A stretch of DNA of 55,994 bases from Phocaeicola coprophilus DSM 18228 = JCM 13818 (GTDB lineage Bacteria; Bacteroidota; Bacteroidia; Bacteroidales; Bacteroidaceae). The DNA is taken from NCBI RefSeq assembly GCF_000157915.1, contig NZ_EQ973632.1, positions 375,578 through 431,571 on the forward strand. The letters run 5' to 3'. The notes under the pieces were generated by a model. It was not told where the DNA came from and ran no database searches. It worked only from the letters and a program-made list of their open reading frames with translations. The position numbers and the translations under genes are program-made. Shown here in pieces: positions 8,223 through 15,385 of the stretch (its first letter is position 1; every line of letters starts with the position of its first letter).

Positions 8223-8266
8223 ACATGAGAGGATGTCTTGCTGGTGAAGCAGGCACCCTCTCATGT
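8223..8266. terminator. bidirectional terminator between the antitoxin and sugar kinase genes
   Basis: Inverted repeat ACATGAGAGG (8223-8232) and CCTCTCATGT (8257-8266), followed on the plus strand by a T-rich run. It lies between convergent genes. Confidence 0.7.
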
Positions 8267-8285
8267 TGATTTTCCCCCTTTTTGA

Positions 8286-9325
8286 TTATCTTTCCAGTTC
8301 CCCCTTTTCGTTGCGGGCCATCAGTTCCTCCACTTCGGAAACCTTGACCATGTTGTAGTCGCCGGAGATGGTGTTTTTCAGGACGGAAGCGGCCGTAGAG
8401 AAATCCACTCTTTTCTGGTTGTCGGTCCAGGCTGACTGGGCATAGAGAAGGGCACCGCAGAATGCGTCTCCCACTCCGACACAGTCGATGACATTGTTGA
8501 TGTCGTACACGCGGGTGTGGTACATGGTGCCGTCGGCATAGAGTATTCCGGCGAAGGTGTGGTGTTCGGAGTTCATCACGTTGCGCAGGGCGTGTAGATG
8601 TAGCGGCACTGGGGCACTTCCCGGGCGATCTCCCGGCAGAATGTTTCGTAGGCTGCGGTGTCATACCGGTCGGCTGCGCTTGTGGCCTTGAATCCCGGAG
8701 CCTTGAGTCCGAAGAGCATGGCATATTCGCCTTCGCTGCCGAACATGATGTCGCTGGAGGCAATCAGCGGGCGGAGTACTTCCTGGGCTGTCTTTCCGTA
8801 CTTCCAGAGGTTCTTGCGGTAGTTGATGTCGTAGGAGACGGAGATTCCCATTTCCCTGGCGGTTTCAACGGCTTCCCGGCACACTTCGGCCAGTCCCGGA
8901 GTCAGGGCTGCGTCGATACCGGACCAGTGGAACAGGCCGGCATCGCTGAAGATCTCTTTCCAGTTGATCATGCCGGGTTCGAGTTCGGAAAAAGAGGAGC
9001 CTTCGCGGTCGTAGATGACGCGTGAGTTTCTCATGGCCGCAGCCTTTTCCATGTAGTAGGTACCGAGGCGTTTTCCTCCCGTGAGGATGTGATCCGTACC
9101 GATGTTATGTGAGCGGAGTTCGGCGATGCAGGCTTCTCCCAGCGGGTTTTCGGGCAGGCGGGTCACATAGTCCACCTGGCCGCCGAAGTTTGCCACCGAG
9201 ATGGCTACATTGGCCTCACTTCCTCCGTAATTGACTGACAGTTCGCGACTTTGCTGGAGTCTCAGGTTTCCCGGAGTGGTCAGTCGCATCATAATTTCCC
9301 CAAATGTTACAATTTTTTTCTTCAT
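8286..9325 (-). pseudogene. kdgK: PfkB-family sugar kinase (probable 2-keto-3-deoxygluconate kinase), one-base deletion
   Basis: The reading frame from the ATG at 9325 gives MKKKIVTFGEIMMRLTTPGN and most of a PfkB/ribokinase fold (NYGGSEANVAISVANFGG, the usual substrate-binding glycine motif). It runs off frame near 8590 after QCRYIYT. The other frame continues exactly where expected (ALRNVMNSEHHTFAGILYADG) and carries the catalytic loop GVGDAFCGALL, ending at 8286. Restoring one base near 8590-8592 gives a normal kinase of about 346 residues. KDG kinases phosphorylate 2-keto-3-deoxygluconate in hexuronate breakdown; the aldolase gene usually found beside them is absent. Without the repair the kinase lacks its catalytic aspartate. 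A sequencing deletion is a real alternative to gene decay. Confidence 0.85.
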
Positions 9326-9360
9326 AATCGTTCGTAAATTTCAGATGTCGGATAACGCTG

Positions 9361-9368
9361 CAAAGATA
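9361..9368 (-). promoter_or_regulatory. putative -7 box of the sugar kinase gene
   Basis: TATCTTTG on the minus strand, about 35 bases before the start codon. No clear -33 element was seen. Confidence 0.45.
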
Positions 9369-9484
9369 GTGTTTCTTTTGCAGAAACCTCTACGGACTGT
9401 TTTATTCTGTTGTTCATCATTGCTTTCAGAGTGGTATCTTTACGGATATACATATAATTGTTTCCTGTTTTGGAAACTTTGTTG

Positions 9485-9492
9485 TATATTTG
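9485..9492 (+). promoter_or_regulatory. putative -7 box of the XRE gene
   Basis: TATATTTG, 22 bases before the ATG at 9515. It matches the TAnnTTTG consensus; the -33 element is unclear. Confidence 0.5.
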
Positions 9493-9514
9493 TTTGCGTG
9501 TAAAAATAGATCGT

Positions 9515-9835
9515 ATGACAAACAGGTTGGAAAATATAGGTTTGATGATTCGGAATGAACGTCTTCGCAAAGGACTTACTCAGGAAGAGCTCGGTGAACG
9601 GGTAGGAGTCGGTAAAGCTCAGATTTCTAAGATAGAGAGAGGAAAAGGGCTTACGATAAAGACAGTTACAAAGGTGCTTGATGCCCTTGGCATGTCGGCA
9701 TCTGTCGTTTTAAAAGGTGAGCAGGAAATTGACAAAAATGTAATTGCATATATTGTTGCTGCCATTAGTGAGTTTGCTGAAATCCATCATCTTTCCGATT
9801 TTTATTTCCACAAAGGCTCTTGTTCCCAGTTGTAA
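9515..9835 (+). CDS. XRE-family regulator with a truncated DUF3791-like tail
   Basis: A protein of 106 residues from the ATG at 9515. The XRE helix-turn-helix covers about residues 5-62 (LRKGLTQEELGERVGVGKAQ, SKIERGKGLTIKTVTKVLDA). The following segment, NVIAYIVAAISEFAEIHHLS, looks like the start of a DUF3791 domain, which normally continues for another 40-50 residues. After about 9797 the similarity stops and the last residues (DFYFHKGSCSQL) are read from the antisense of the Abi_2 gene end. The two genes overlap tail to tail by 34 bases (9802-9835). I infer that acquisition of the Abi_2 unit removed the 3' end. In related loci XRE-DUF3791 genes are linked with DUF3990-type partners; none is seen here. 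Confidence 0.75.
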   Translation: MTNRLENIGLMIRNERLRKGLTQEELGERVGVGKAQISKIERGKGLTIKTVTKVLDALGMSASVVLKGEQEIDKNVIAYIVAAISEFAEIHHLSDFYFHKGSCSQL

Positions 9836-10701
9836 GGGAAGCCTAACAAGTGCGGATTTACTGATTGATGTCTTGCCAAAAGCTGCTTGAAGTCAGTTAC
9901 AAAAGTGTTGTCAGTAAAAATGGAGTTAAGCCAATACACTACATAGCAGAGTTGAGGATAAAGAGTTTGTTCGCGAAATGAAAAATCCGTTATCCAAGTG
10001 TTCGGCATACGCTCCGGCATCATTGGCTTGACAGGAAAGACACGGTTTGACAGTCTTGAGTGATGGGCACAACAGTTACGAAGTACAGCAAGACATTCCA
10101 GCCAACTTCTCAGGAATTTGTGGTGTTTCAAACCGAATTCTCTTGCCACAGCATGTTTTGCTGCTGAATCCGAAAAATTTGCGTAGAGCTTGGATAGTGT
10201 ACCCATTGAGATAACTTCCAATGTTTTCCAAACAGGCGGCAGGTCTGGTTCGCTATATTTTCGAAAATGCTCGGTGATGAAATCATCGTGTGAACGAGAT
10301 ACTTCTTTACGGATTACAGACAGATTTGCTGCAAAACGGGTTTTATTGATGGCGTAGTTTTCGTCCATAAACCAAAAAGCACCAAATTCAAGAGCTAAAT
10401 GCTTGATTATTTTAGTGCGGACAGAAACCTCAATCGTTTGGATGGCAGTAAACAGTAAAACCCTAAGTTGTTTGTCAAAAGAGTAAAGGTCTGTAACATC
10501 AGAGAAACTACAGTTTTCCCTAAATTGATGGGTAGAATGGTCAGTCTCAAAGTGTCGCCAATAACCCGCAAGACGAAAATAGCTGATGGTGTCAAGAATT
10601 TCAATTGCTTGCTTAACGTCATCAATCAGCAAACCTCTTTCTTTTAGAATTTCAATTTGCTGTTCTGTAGTTATGGCTTGATGTGTATATCTGACTCCCA
10701 T
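9802..10701 (-). CDS. Abi_2 (AbiD/AbiF-type) abortive-infection protein, HEPN fold
   Basis: A cytoplasmic protein of 299 residues if it starts at the ATG at 10701 (MGVRYTHQAITTEQQIEILK). The frame is open to 10860, but homologues begin near this methionine and a promoter lies at 10762. Family marks are the N-terminal segment ending SYFRLAGYWRHF, then LYSFDKQLRVLLFTAIQTIE, and a HEPN ribonuclease motif LRNCCAHHSR (R-x4-H) near residue 240. It ends with the typical GFPYNW...PLW tail, so the gene looks complete. Abi_2 proteins protect against phage by halting growth; HEPN RNase activity is inferred from the motif. Its 3' end lies in the truncated XRE gene. The 5' leader is strongly structured. 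Confidence 0.85.
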   Translation of the reverse strand: MGVRYTHQAITTEQQIEILKERGLLIDDVKQAIEILDTISYFRLAGYWRHFETDHSTHQFRENCSFSDVTDLYSFDKQLRVLLFTAIQTIEVSVRTKIIKHLALEFGAFWFMDENYAINKTRFAANLSVIRKEVSRSHDDFITEHFRKYSEPDLPPVWKTLEVISMGTLSKLYANFSDSAAKHAVAREFGLKHHKFLRSWLECLAVLRNCCAHHSRLSNRVFPVKPMMPERMPNTWITDFSFREQTLYPQLCYVVYWLNSIFTDNTFVTDFKQLLARHQSVNPHLLGFPYNWEQEPLWK

Positions 10702-10755
10702 AAATAAAAATGTCCCGCTGGGTACGCTAATCTTACGGGAAGCGGGCGGGATTTG
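10702..10755 (-). ncRNA. candidate structured RNA leader of the Abi_2 gene (abiF-type)
   Basis: Between the -7 box and the start codon the minus strand can fold with TCCCGC (plus 10746-10751) pairing GCGGGA (plus 10713-10718). The 27-base inner part contains TAAGATTAGCGTACCC and a possible CGCT/AGCG helix. A U-rich stretch (CATTTTTATTT) follows the stem, so it may also end a short transcript. A conserved abiF RNA motif next to Abi_2 genes has been described, as I recall; whether this is a member needs a covariance model. Confidence 0.5.
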
Positions 10756-10761
10756 TTGATG

Positions 10762-10769
10762 CAAAGGTA
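10762..10769 (-). promoter_or_regulatory. putative -7 box for the Abi_2 leader RNA
   Basis: TACCTTTG on the minus strand, a perfect TAnnTTTG match. Transcription would start near 10755, just ahead of the structured leader. Confidence 0.55.
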
Positions 10770-10926
10770 ATAGATATTTTTGATAAAACCTAGAATTAGC
10801 ATAAAAAAGAGTACTTTTTCTGCTGCATGGCATTGATCTGTAATAATGACAGTTAAACAAAAAAATATTTTCCCTTTAAGTCTACACAACCCTGCAAATG
10901 TCTACATGGCGGGGGAAGGGGTGTCG

Positions 10927-10934
10927 TATCTTTG
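10927..10934 (+). promoter_or_regulatory. putative -7 box of the HU-like gene cassette
   Basis: TATCTTTG, 45 bases before the ATG at 10980. It probably drives the HU-like, smalltalk and amidase genes. Confidence 0.5.
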
Positions 10935-10979
10935 TTTTGTCAAATTAAAACAAGTACTAACCTTTTAAACAAATTGTGT

Positions 10980-11423
10980 ATGGAGAAAGCAGTGACTTAT
11001 TCAGTAGTGGGAAGAAAGAATCCGGGCGACAAAGGGGCTCCGATGAAGTATTATGCACAGGCGCAGGCGCGCGGGGTGATGGGGATCCGTGAGATCGCGG
11101 AGCGCATCCAGCGGGAATGTACGGTGACGAGGGCGGACACCATGGCGGTGCTGACGGCCCTGGAAGACGTGGTGAGCGAGGGGCTGCAGAGCGGTGAAAT
11201 CGTACGTCTGGGTGAACTGGGATCGCTCCAGCTGGGACTGAGCGGCAAGGGAGCGGAAGTGGAAGAGGAATACCATGTCGGGCTGATCGAGAGGGCACGC
11301 ATCAACTTCCGTCCGGGACTGACCCTGCAGGATGCGCTGGCGAACCTGTCGTATGAGCGTGTGCCGGTTAAGAAGACGGCTGAAGCCGGGGAAGAAGAGG
11401 AAGGAGGCGGAATGGGTGTCTGA
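10980..11423 (+). CDS. HU-like DNA-binding protein (HU-HIG type)
   Basis: A protein of 147 residues from the ATG at 10980. It has the IHF/HU fold: GIREIAERIQRECTVTRADT (helices), ALEDVVSEGLQSGEIVRLGE, then the beta arm region LGSLQLGLSGKGAE and RINFRPG. It has a Bacteroidetes-type N-terminal extension (MEKAVTYSVVGRKNPGD) and an acidic Glu/Gly-rich tail. It probably binds or bends DNA without strong sequence preference. It is the first gene of a run with a smalltalk peptide and an amidase, a recurring Bacteroides cassette also linked to VirE/DUF3987 proteins. No integrase or transposase is nearby. Confidence 0.88.
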   Translation: MEKAVTYSVVGRKNPGDKGAPMKYYAQAQARGVMGIREIAERIQRECTVTRADTMAVLTALEDVVSEGLQSGEIVRLGELGSLQLGLSGKGAEVEEEYHVGLIERARINFRPGLTLQDALANLSYERVPVKKTAEAGEEEEGGGMGV

Positions 11424-11441
11424 CCGTAAAATAATGGAAGT

Positions 11442-11528
11442 ATGAAAGCTGTAAAAGTAATTGTCCGGATTCTGAGATGCCTGCTTTGCATCCTGACCGG
11501 GAAATGGAAAGAAAGGAGTGGAGAATGA
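11442..11528 (+). CDS. smalltalk-like small protein
   Basis: A protein of 28 residues starting MKAVKVIVRILRCLLCILTG. It has a short basic start, one hydrophobic helix with two cysteines and a charged end (KWKERSGE). Length, position between the HU-like and amidase genes, and the K-VIV-IL pattern match the smalltalk family. Its stop overlaps the start of the amidase gene (11525-11528), so translation is probably coupled. It is likely a membrane peptide; the function is unknown. Confidence 0.7.
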   Translation: MKAVKVIVRILRCLLCILTGKWKERSGE

Positions 11529-12003
11529 GAAAGATTGACCTGATTGTCATTCACTGTACGGCCACGAGAGAGGACAAGTCCCTCTCTCCGGCTGAACTGG
11601 ACCGGATGCACCGGCAGCGGGGATTCAACGGGTGCGGGTATCATTATTACGTGCGGCGTGACGGAGAGATCTGTTCCATGCGTCCGGTGGGCAGGCGGGC
11701 GCACATGCGAAAGGGCATAACGCGAACAGCATCGGCATTGCGTATGAAGGGGGACTGGATGCGGGAGGAAATCCGGCAGACACCCGGACCGAGGAACAGA
11801 AACGGTCGATCCGCGTACTGGTGAGGGTGCTCTGTGAGGACTACAGAATCCGGAAGGTGGTGGGCCACAGGGATCTGAGCCCGGACAGGGACGGCGACGG
11901 AGTGGTGGAACCGGAAGAGTGGATCAAGCTCTGTCCCTGCTATGACGTGGAGAGTGACCTGGCGGAACAGAAATGCCGGGGACGGTGCAGGCTGTTCGGA
12001 TAA
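11525..12003 (+). pseudogene. N-acetylmuramoyl-L-alanine amidase (Amidase_2), one-base deletion
   Basis: This is a T7-lysozyme-like peptidoglycan amidase in two frames. The first, from the ATG at 11525, gives MRKIDLIVIHCTATREDKS and NGCGYHYYVRRDGEI. The second ends at 12003 with HNANSIGIAYEGGLDAGGNP and the zinc site VGHRDLSPD...KLCPCYDV. Adding one G to the GGG at 11696-11698 restores the expected RRGAHAKGHN joint and a 159-residue enzyme. The zinc ligands (His of IHCTA, His of GHRD, Cys of LCPC) are then all present; as read, the first frame ends at 11824 without the second and third. It lacks a signal peptide, normal for this cassette. It follows the smalltalk ORF with a 4-base overlap. 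Confidence 0.88.
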
Positions 12004-12023
12004 TCCCCCGGAATTTTTCCTGA

Positions 12024-12060
12024 AAAATATCCCGGAGCACTTGGTGTTCCGGGATATTTT
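12024..12060 (+). terminator. terminator after the amidase gene
   Basis: A 13-bp perfect stem, AAAATATCCCGGA (12024-12036) with TCCGGGATATTTT (12048-12060), followed by more T. Confidence 0.85.
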
Positions 12061-12104
12061 TTGTATCTTTATAGGTAGTAAGAAACCTGGAAAACTGAAG
12101 AAAA

Positions 12105-12359
12105 ATGAACCTCAATGAACGATCCTGTGTGGCAGAAGAGACCGGGGAATTCCGGCTGCGGATCTACCACAAGAGTGAACTGGCCCGGATGTATTTCCCG
12201 CAAAGCCGGCAGAAAACGGCTTCACAGAACCTGAGCCGCTGGATACAGGGGTGTCCGGAACTGTGGGAGGGCCTCCGCCGCATGGGTTATGAGAAGACAC
12301 GGAAATATTACCTGAAACCGGAGGTGGAACTGATCGTAAAATGTCTGGGCGAGCCTTAG
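12105..12359 (+). CDS. DUF4248 domain protein
   Basis: A protein of 84 residues. The core [20 protein letters not shown]...[20 protein letters not shown] matches the DUF4248 pattern: a short winged-helix-like domain with a conserved YxKSELA-YFP start. It is a probable DNA-binding protein of unknown role. In Bacteroides it usually sits beside VirE/DUF3987 and HU-like genes. Here it follows the amidase terminator and has its own TATCTTTA-like box near 12064. Confidence 0.82.
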   Translation: MNLNERSCVAEETGEFRLRIYHKSELARMYFPQSRQKTASQNLSRWIQGCPELWEGLRRMGYEKTRKYYLKPEVELIVKCLGEP

Positions 12360-12391
12360 CGGGGAAAGAAGTGCGAAAAATAGGCGGAAGG

Positions 12392-12423
12392 TTTGGGCAT
12401 GTAAAAAACATGTATTACCTTTG
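12392..12423 (+). promoter_or_regulatory. promoter of aspS
   Basis: TTTG at 12392-12395, a 20-base spacer and TACCTTTG at 12416-12423: a consensus Bacteroidetes housekeeping promoter. The start codon is at 12451. Confidence 0.7.
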
Positions 12424-12450
12424 TGCGAAGAAAAAAACAAGATTGAAGAT

Positions 12451-14208
12451 ATGTTCAGAAATCATACATGCGGCGAACTGAGAATCGCTGATGCAGGAAA
12501 GAGCGTGACGCTGGCCGGATGGGTACAGCGTGTACGCAAGATGGGAGGTATGACTTTTGTTGACCTCCGCGACCGTTACGGTATCACCCAGCTGGTGTTT
12601 AACACGGACGTGAACGCAGAACTTTGCGAACGGGCCAGCCACCTGGGCCGTGAGTATGTCATTCAGGTAAAGGGTACGGTGAACGAACGTTCCAGCAAGA
12701 ATCCCAACCTGCCTACGGGTGAGGTGGAAATCACGGTGGAAGAGCTGACCGTGCTGAATTCGGCACAGACTCCTCCGTTTACCATCGAGGACAATACCGA
12801 CGGCGGGGATGACCTGCGTATGAAATACCGTTATCTGGACCTGCGCCGTACGGCTGTGCGCAAGAACCTGGAACTGCGTCACCGCATGACCATGGAAGTA
12901 CGCCGTTATCTGGACGGACTGGGATTCCTGGAAGTGGAAACTCCGATGCTGATCGGTTCTACTCCGGAAGGTGCCCGTGACTTCGTGGTTCCTTCACGTA
13001 TGAATCCGGGACAGTTCTATGCGCTTCCGCAGTCTCCGCAGACGCTGAAGCAGCTGCTGATGGTATCAGGATTCGACCGCTACTTCCAGATCGTGAAGTG
13101 TTTCCGCGATGAAGACCTGCGTGCTGACCGTCAGCCGGAGTTCACGCAGATTGACTGCGAAATGAGCTTCGTGGAACAGGAAGACATTATCGAGACTTTT
13201 GAAGGTATGGCCAAGCACCTGTTTAAGGAACTGCGCGGCGTGGAACTGACTGAACCGTTCCTGCGCATGCCCTGGGCAGATGCCATGAAATATTACGGCA
13301 GCGACAAACCGGACCTGCGTTTCGGCATGAAGTTCGTGGAACTGATGGACATCCTGAAGGGATACGGATTCTCTGTATTCGACAATGCAGCCTATATCGG
13401 CGGTATCTGTGCCGAAGGTGCTGCCCACTACACCCGCAAGCAGCTGGACCAGCTGACCGAATTTGTGAAACGTCCGCAGATCGGTGCCAAGGGACTGGTT
13501 TACGCCCGTGTGGAAGCTGACGGCAACGTGAAGTCAAGCGTGGACAAGTTCTATTCACAGGAAGTATTGCAGCAGATGAAGGAGGCTTTCGGTGCCAAAC
13601 CGGGTGACCTGATCCTGATTCTGAGCGGTGACGATGCGATGAAGACCCGCAAGCAGCTGTGTGAACTGCGTCTGGAAATGGGTAACCAGCTGGGACTGCG
13701 CGACAAGAACAAGTTTGCCTGTCTGTGGGTGGTTGACTTCCCGATGTTCGAATGGAGCGAAGAGGAAGGCCGTCTGATGGCTATGCACCATCCGTTTACT
13801 CATCCGAAAGATGAGGATATTCCTTTACTGGATACTGATCCGGCAGCTGTACGTGCAGATGCTTACGATATGGTGGTCAATGGTGTGGAAGTAGGTGGAG
13901 GATCTATCCGTATCCATGACTCACAGCTTCAGGCCAAGATGTTTGAGATTCTGGGCTTTACACCCGAGAAGGCTCAGGAGCAGTTCGGCTTCCTGATGAA
14001 CGCCTTCAAGTTCGGTGCTCCTCCTCACGGAGGTCTGGCATACGGACTCGACCGCTGGGTATCTCTGTTCGCAGGACTGGATTCCATCCGCGACTGTATC
14101 GCATTCCCGAAGAACAATTCAGGACGCGACGTGATGCTGGATGCTCCGGGATTCCTCGACCAGAAGCAGCTTGATGAACTGAATTTGAAGATTGTAGATA
14201 ACAAGTGA
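12451..14208 (+). CDS. aspS: aspartate--tRNA ligase
   Basis: A class II aminoacyl-tRNA synthetase of 585 residues that charges tRNA-Asp with aspartate using ATP in the cytoplasm. An N-terminal OB-fold anticodon-binding domain (about 1-105; [20 protein letters not shown]) precedes the catalytic core. Motif 2 is [16 protein letters not shown] near 215 and motif 3 is GLAYGLDRW near 530. The bacterial GAD insertion lies between them (about 290-410). Length is normal. The start is the ATG at 12451; the frame is open upstream from a TTG at 12421, but that overlaps the promoter. It is monocistronic, with a terminator at 14241. Confidence 0.98.
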   Translation: MFRNHTCGELRIADAGKSVTLAGWVQRVRKMGGMTFVDLRDRYGITQLVFNTDVNAELCERASHLGREYVIQVKGTVNERSSKNPNLPTGEVEITVEELTVLNSAQTPPFTIEDNTDGGDDLRMKYRYLDLRRTAVRKNLELRHRMTMEVRRYLDGLGFLEVETPMLIGSTPEGARDFVVPSRMNPGQFYALPQSPQTLKQLLMVSGFDRYFQIVKCFRDEDLRADRQPEFTQIDCEMSFVEQEDIIETFEGMAKHLFKELRGVELTEPFLRMPWADAMKYYGSDKPDLRFGMKFVELMDILKGYGFSVFDNAAYIGGICAEGAAHYTRKQLDQLTEFVKRPQIGAKGLVYARVEADGNVKSSVDKFYSQEVLQQMKEAFGAKPGDLILILSGDDAMKTRKQLCELRLEMGNQLGLRDKNKFACLWVVDFPMFEWSEEEGRLMAMHHPFTHPKDEDIPLLDTDPAAVRADAYDMVVNGVEVGGGSIRIHDSQLQAKMFEILGFTPEKAQEQFGFLMNAFKFGAPPHGGLAYGLDRWVSLFAGLDSIRDCIAFPKNNSGRDVMLDAPGFLDQKQLDELNLKIVDNK

Positions 14209-14240
14209 TTCTTTATTGGAGAATTTTAAACTTTTCAGAA

Positions 14241-14273
14241 GAAGGACATGAGATGTGATATTTCGTGTCCTTC
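14241..14273 (+). terminator. aspS terminator
   Basis: GAAGGACA (14241-14248) pairs TGTCCTTC (14266-14273), followed by ATTTT. Confidence 0.7.
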
Positions 14274-14286
14274 ATTTTGTGAAAAA

Positions 14287-14318
14287 CCTGTTTGTGACAA
14301 TCCCTGTTTGTGACAATT
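14287..14318. repeat. 16-bp tandem repeat
   Basis: CCTGTTTGTGACAATC at 14287 and CCTGTTTGTGACAATT at 14303 are adjacent near-identical copies. A degenerate third start (CCTATTGTGA) follows. It lies just before the GtrA gene. Confidence 0.7.
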
Positions 14319-14348
14319 CCTATTGTGAAAACCCCGAAAACTTGGTGA

Positions 14349-14738
14349 ATGAAAGAACGTGTACGAATTCTGCGCTTTACAATAATCGGAACGCTTAATG
14401 CGCTCATTGCGGCCTTTGTGGTCTGGCTGATGATGCACATCAGGAAGGAGGATTACATGCTGGCCAATGTGACGGCGTATGTGGTGTCGCAGATTCATAA
14501 CTTTATCTGGTGCAAGTACTGGATTTTCCCGCTGGACAAGGAAAACAAGAAGAATACGGTATGGCATCAGATGCTGTTCTTTGCGGGGGCTTTCGCGCTG
14601 GCTTACAGTGCGCAGTTTGTGTTCCTGCTGGTGCTGGTGGAACTTCTGCACTGCAATGAGTATCTGGCTCAGTTCCTGGGGCTCTTTATTTACGGGGCCG
14701 TGAATTTCTCCTGCAACAAATTTCTGACTTTCCGCTGA
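14349..14738 (+). CDS. GtrA-family membrane protein
   Basis: A protein of 129 residues with four predicted membrane helices (about 10-30, 38-58, 75-98, 104-122). The family marks are LRFTIIGTLNALIAAFV at the start, NVTAYVVSQIHNFIWCKYWIF in the middle and NFSCNKFLTFR at the end. GtrA proteins are thought to move undecaprenyl-linked sugars across the inner membrane or assist glycosyltransferases. No glycosyltransferase gene lies beside it, so the partner is unknown. The ATG at 14349 follows the tandem repeats closely. Confidence 0.85.
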   Translation: MKERVRILRFTIIGTLNALIAAFVVWLMMHIRKEDYMLANVTAYVVSQIHNFIWCKYWIFPLDKENKKNTVWHQMLFFAGAFALAYSAQFVFLLVLVELLHCNEYLAQFLGLFIYGAVNFSCNKFLTFR

Positions 14739-14846
14739 GAGCATGCGGACTTTCTGCGAGGCTTTCACGGAATAGCCGCTTGTTATTTGTGGATTCTTGC
14801 TGAAGAAGATTTTTCCGGACAGATGGGGCACCCTGTCTCCGGAACC

Positions 14847-14916
14847 TTATATGAAAATCCTCCTGTTTTCCGGCCTGGACTTGTCTGAGGCTGAAGGCAG
14901 GAGGATTTTCATATAA
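14847..14916. terminator. bidirectional terminator with 19-bp perfect arms
   Basis: The arms at 14847-14865 and 14898-14916 are exact inverted copies (core ATATGAAAATCCTCCTG). A smaller imperfect hairpin (TCCGG...CCGGA) lies just before, near 14815-14843. It sits between the convergent GtrA and ACT-domain genes. Confidence 0.75.
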
Positions 14917-14932
14917 AGTTGTTTCAGATGAT

Positions 14933-15358
14933 TCAGATGGCAGTGAGTGCCTGCTCGTCGATGTAGTTCATCCGGTGGGTCAGGATGACGTCGCGTGCCA
15001 GATCGTTGCTGTCGGTACGGAACACCAGAATACCTTTTCCTCCGAGCAGGAAGGAATAGAGGTAGGAGATGCCGATTCCGGCTTCACTGAAACGGCGGAC
15101 CGCATTGGCTGCCTGTCCCGGGGTATTGTCGAGGGTGATGGCAAAGACTTCGGACATGCTGACGGAAATGCCGGCCTGCTTCAGGGTGTCATACGCCCGC
15201 TGCGGTTCGGAACAGATGATGCGGTAGATTCCATATTCCACCGTATCGGAAATGGTGGAAGCGATGAGCTGGATGCCGGCTTCCTTGAAGAGTTCGAGCA
15301 CCTGAAGCAAGGTTCCCGACTTGTTTTCCACGAAAACGGATAATTGATGAATGGTCAT
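14933..15358 (-). CDS. ACT-domain protein, tandem
   Basis: A protein of 141 residues with two ACT repeats (about 1-68 and 70-141). Each begins in the usual way: LSVFVENKSGTLLQVLELFK and FAITLDNTPGQAANAVRRFS. ACT domains bind amino acids and regulate enzymes or genes. It follows the phenylacetate-CoA ligase gene by 27 bases on the same strand, a conserved Bacteroides pair, so it may sense an aromatic or branched-chain amino acid to control that pathway (inference). Confidence 0.9.
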   Translation of the reverse strand: MTIHQLSVFVENKSGTLLQVLELFKEAGIQLIASTISDTVEYGIYRIICSEPQRAYDTLKQAGISVSMSEVFAITLDNTPGQAANAVRRFSEAGIGISYLYSFLLGGKGILVFRTDSNDLARDVILTHRMNYIDEQALTAI

Positions 15359-15385
15359 AAGTTTGTTTCTTGTTTTGAAAGTTCA

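Noticed and set aside
10870..10980. The missing DUF3791 end of the truncated XRE gene on the far side of the Abi_2 gene
   Set aside because: No frame there encodes a matching segment, so a simple insertion with both halves kept is not supported.
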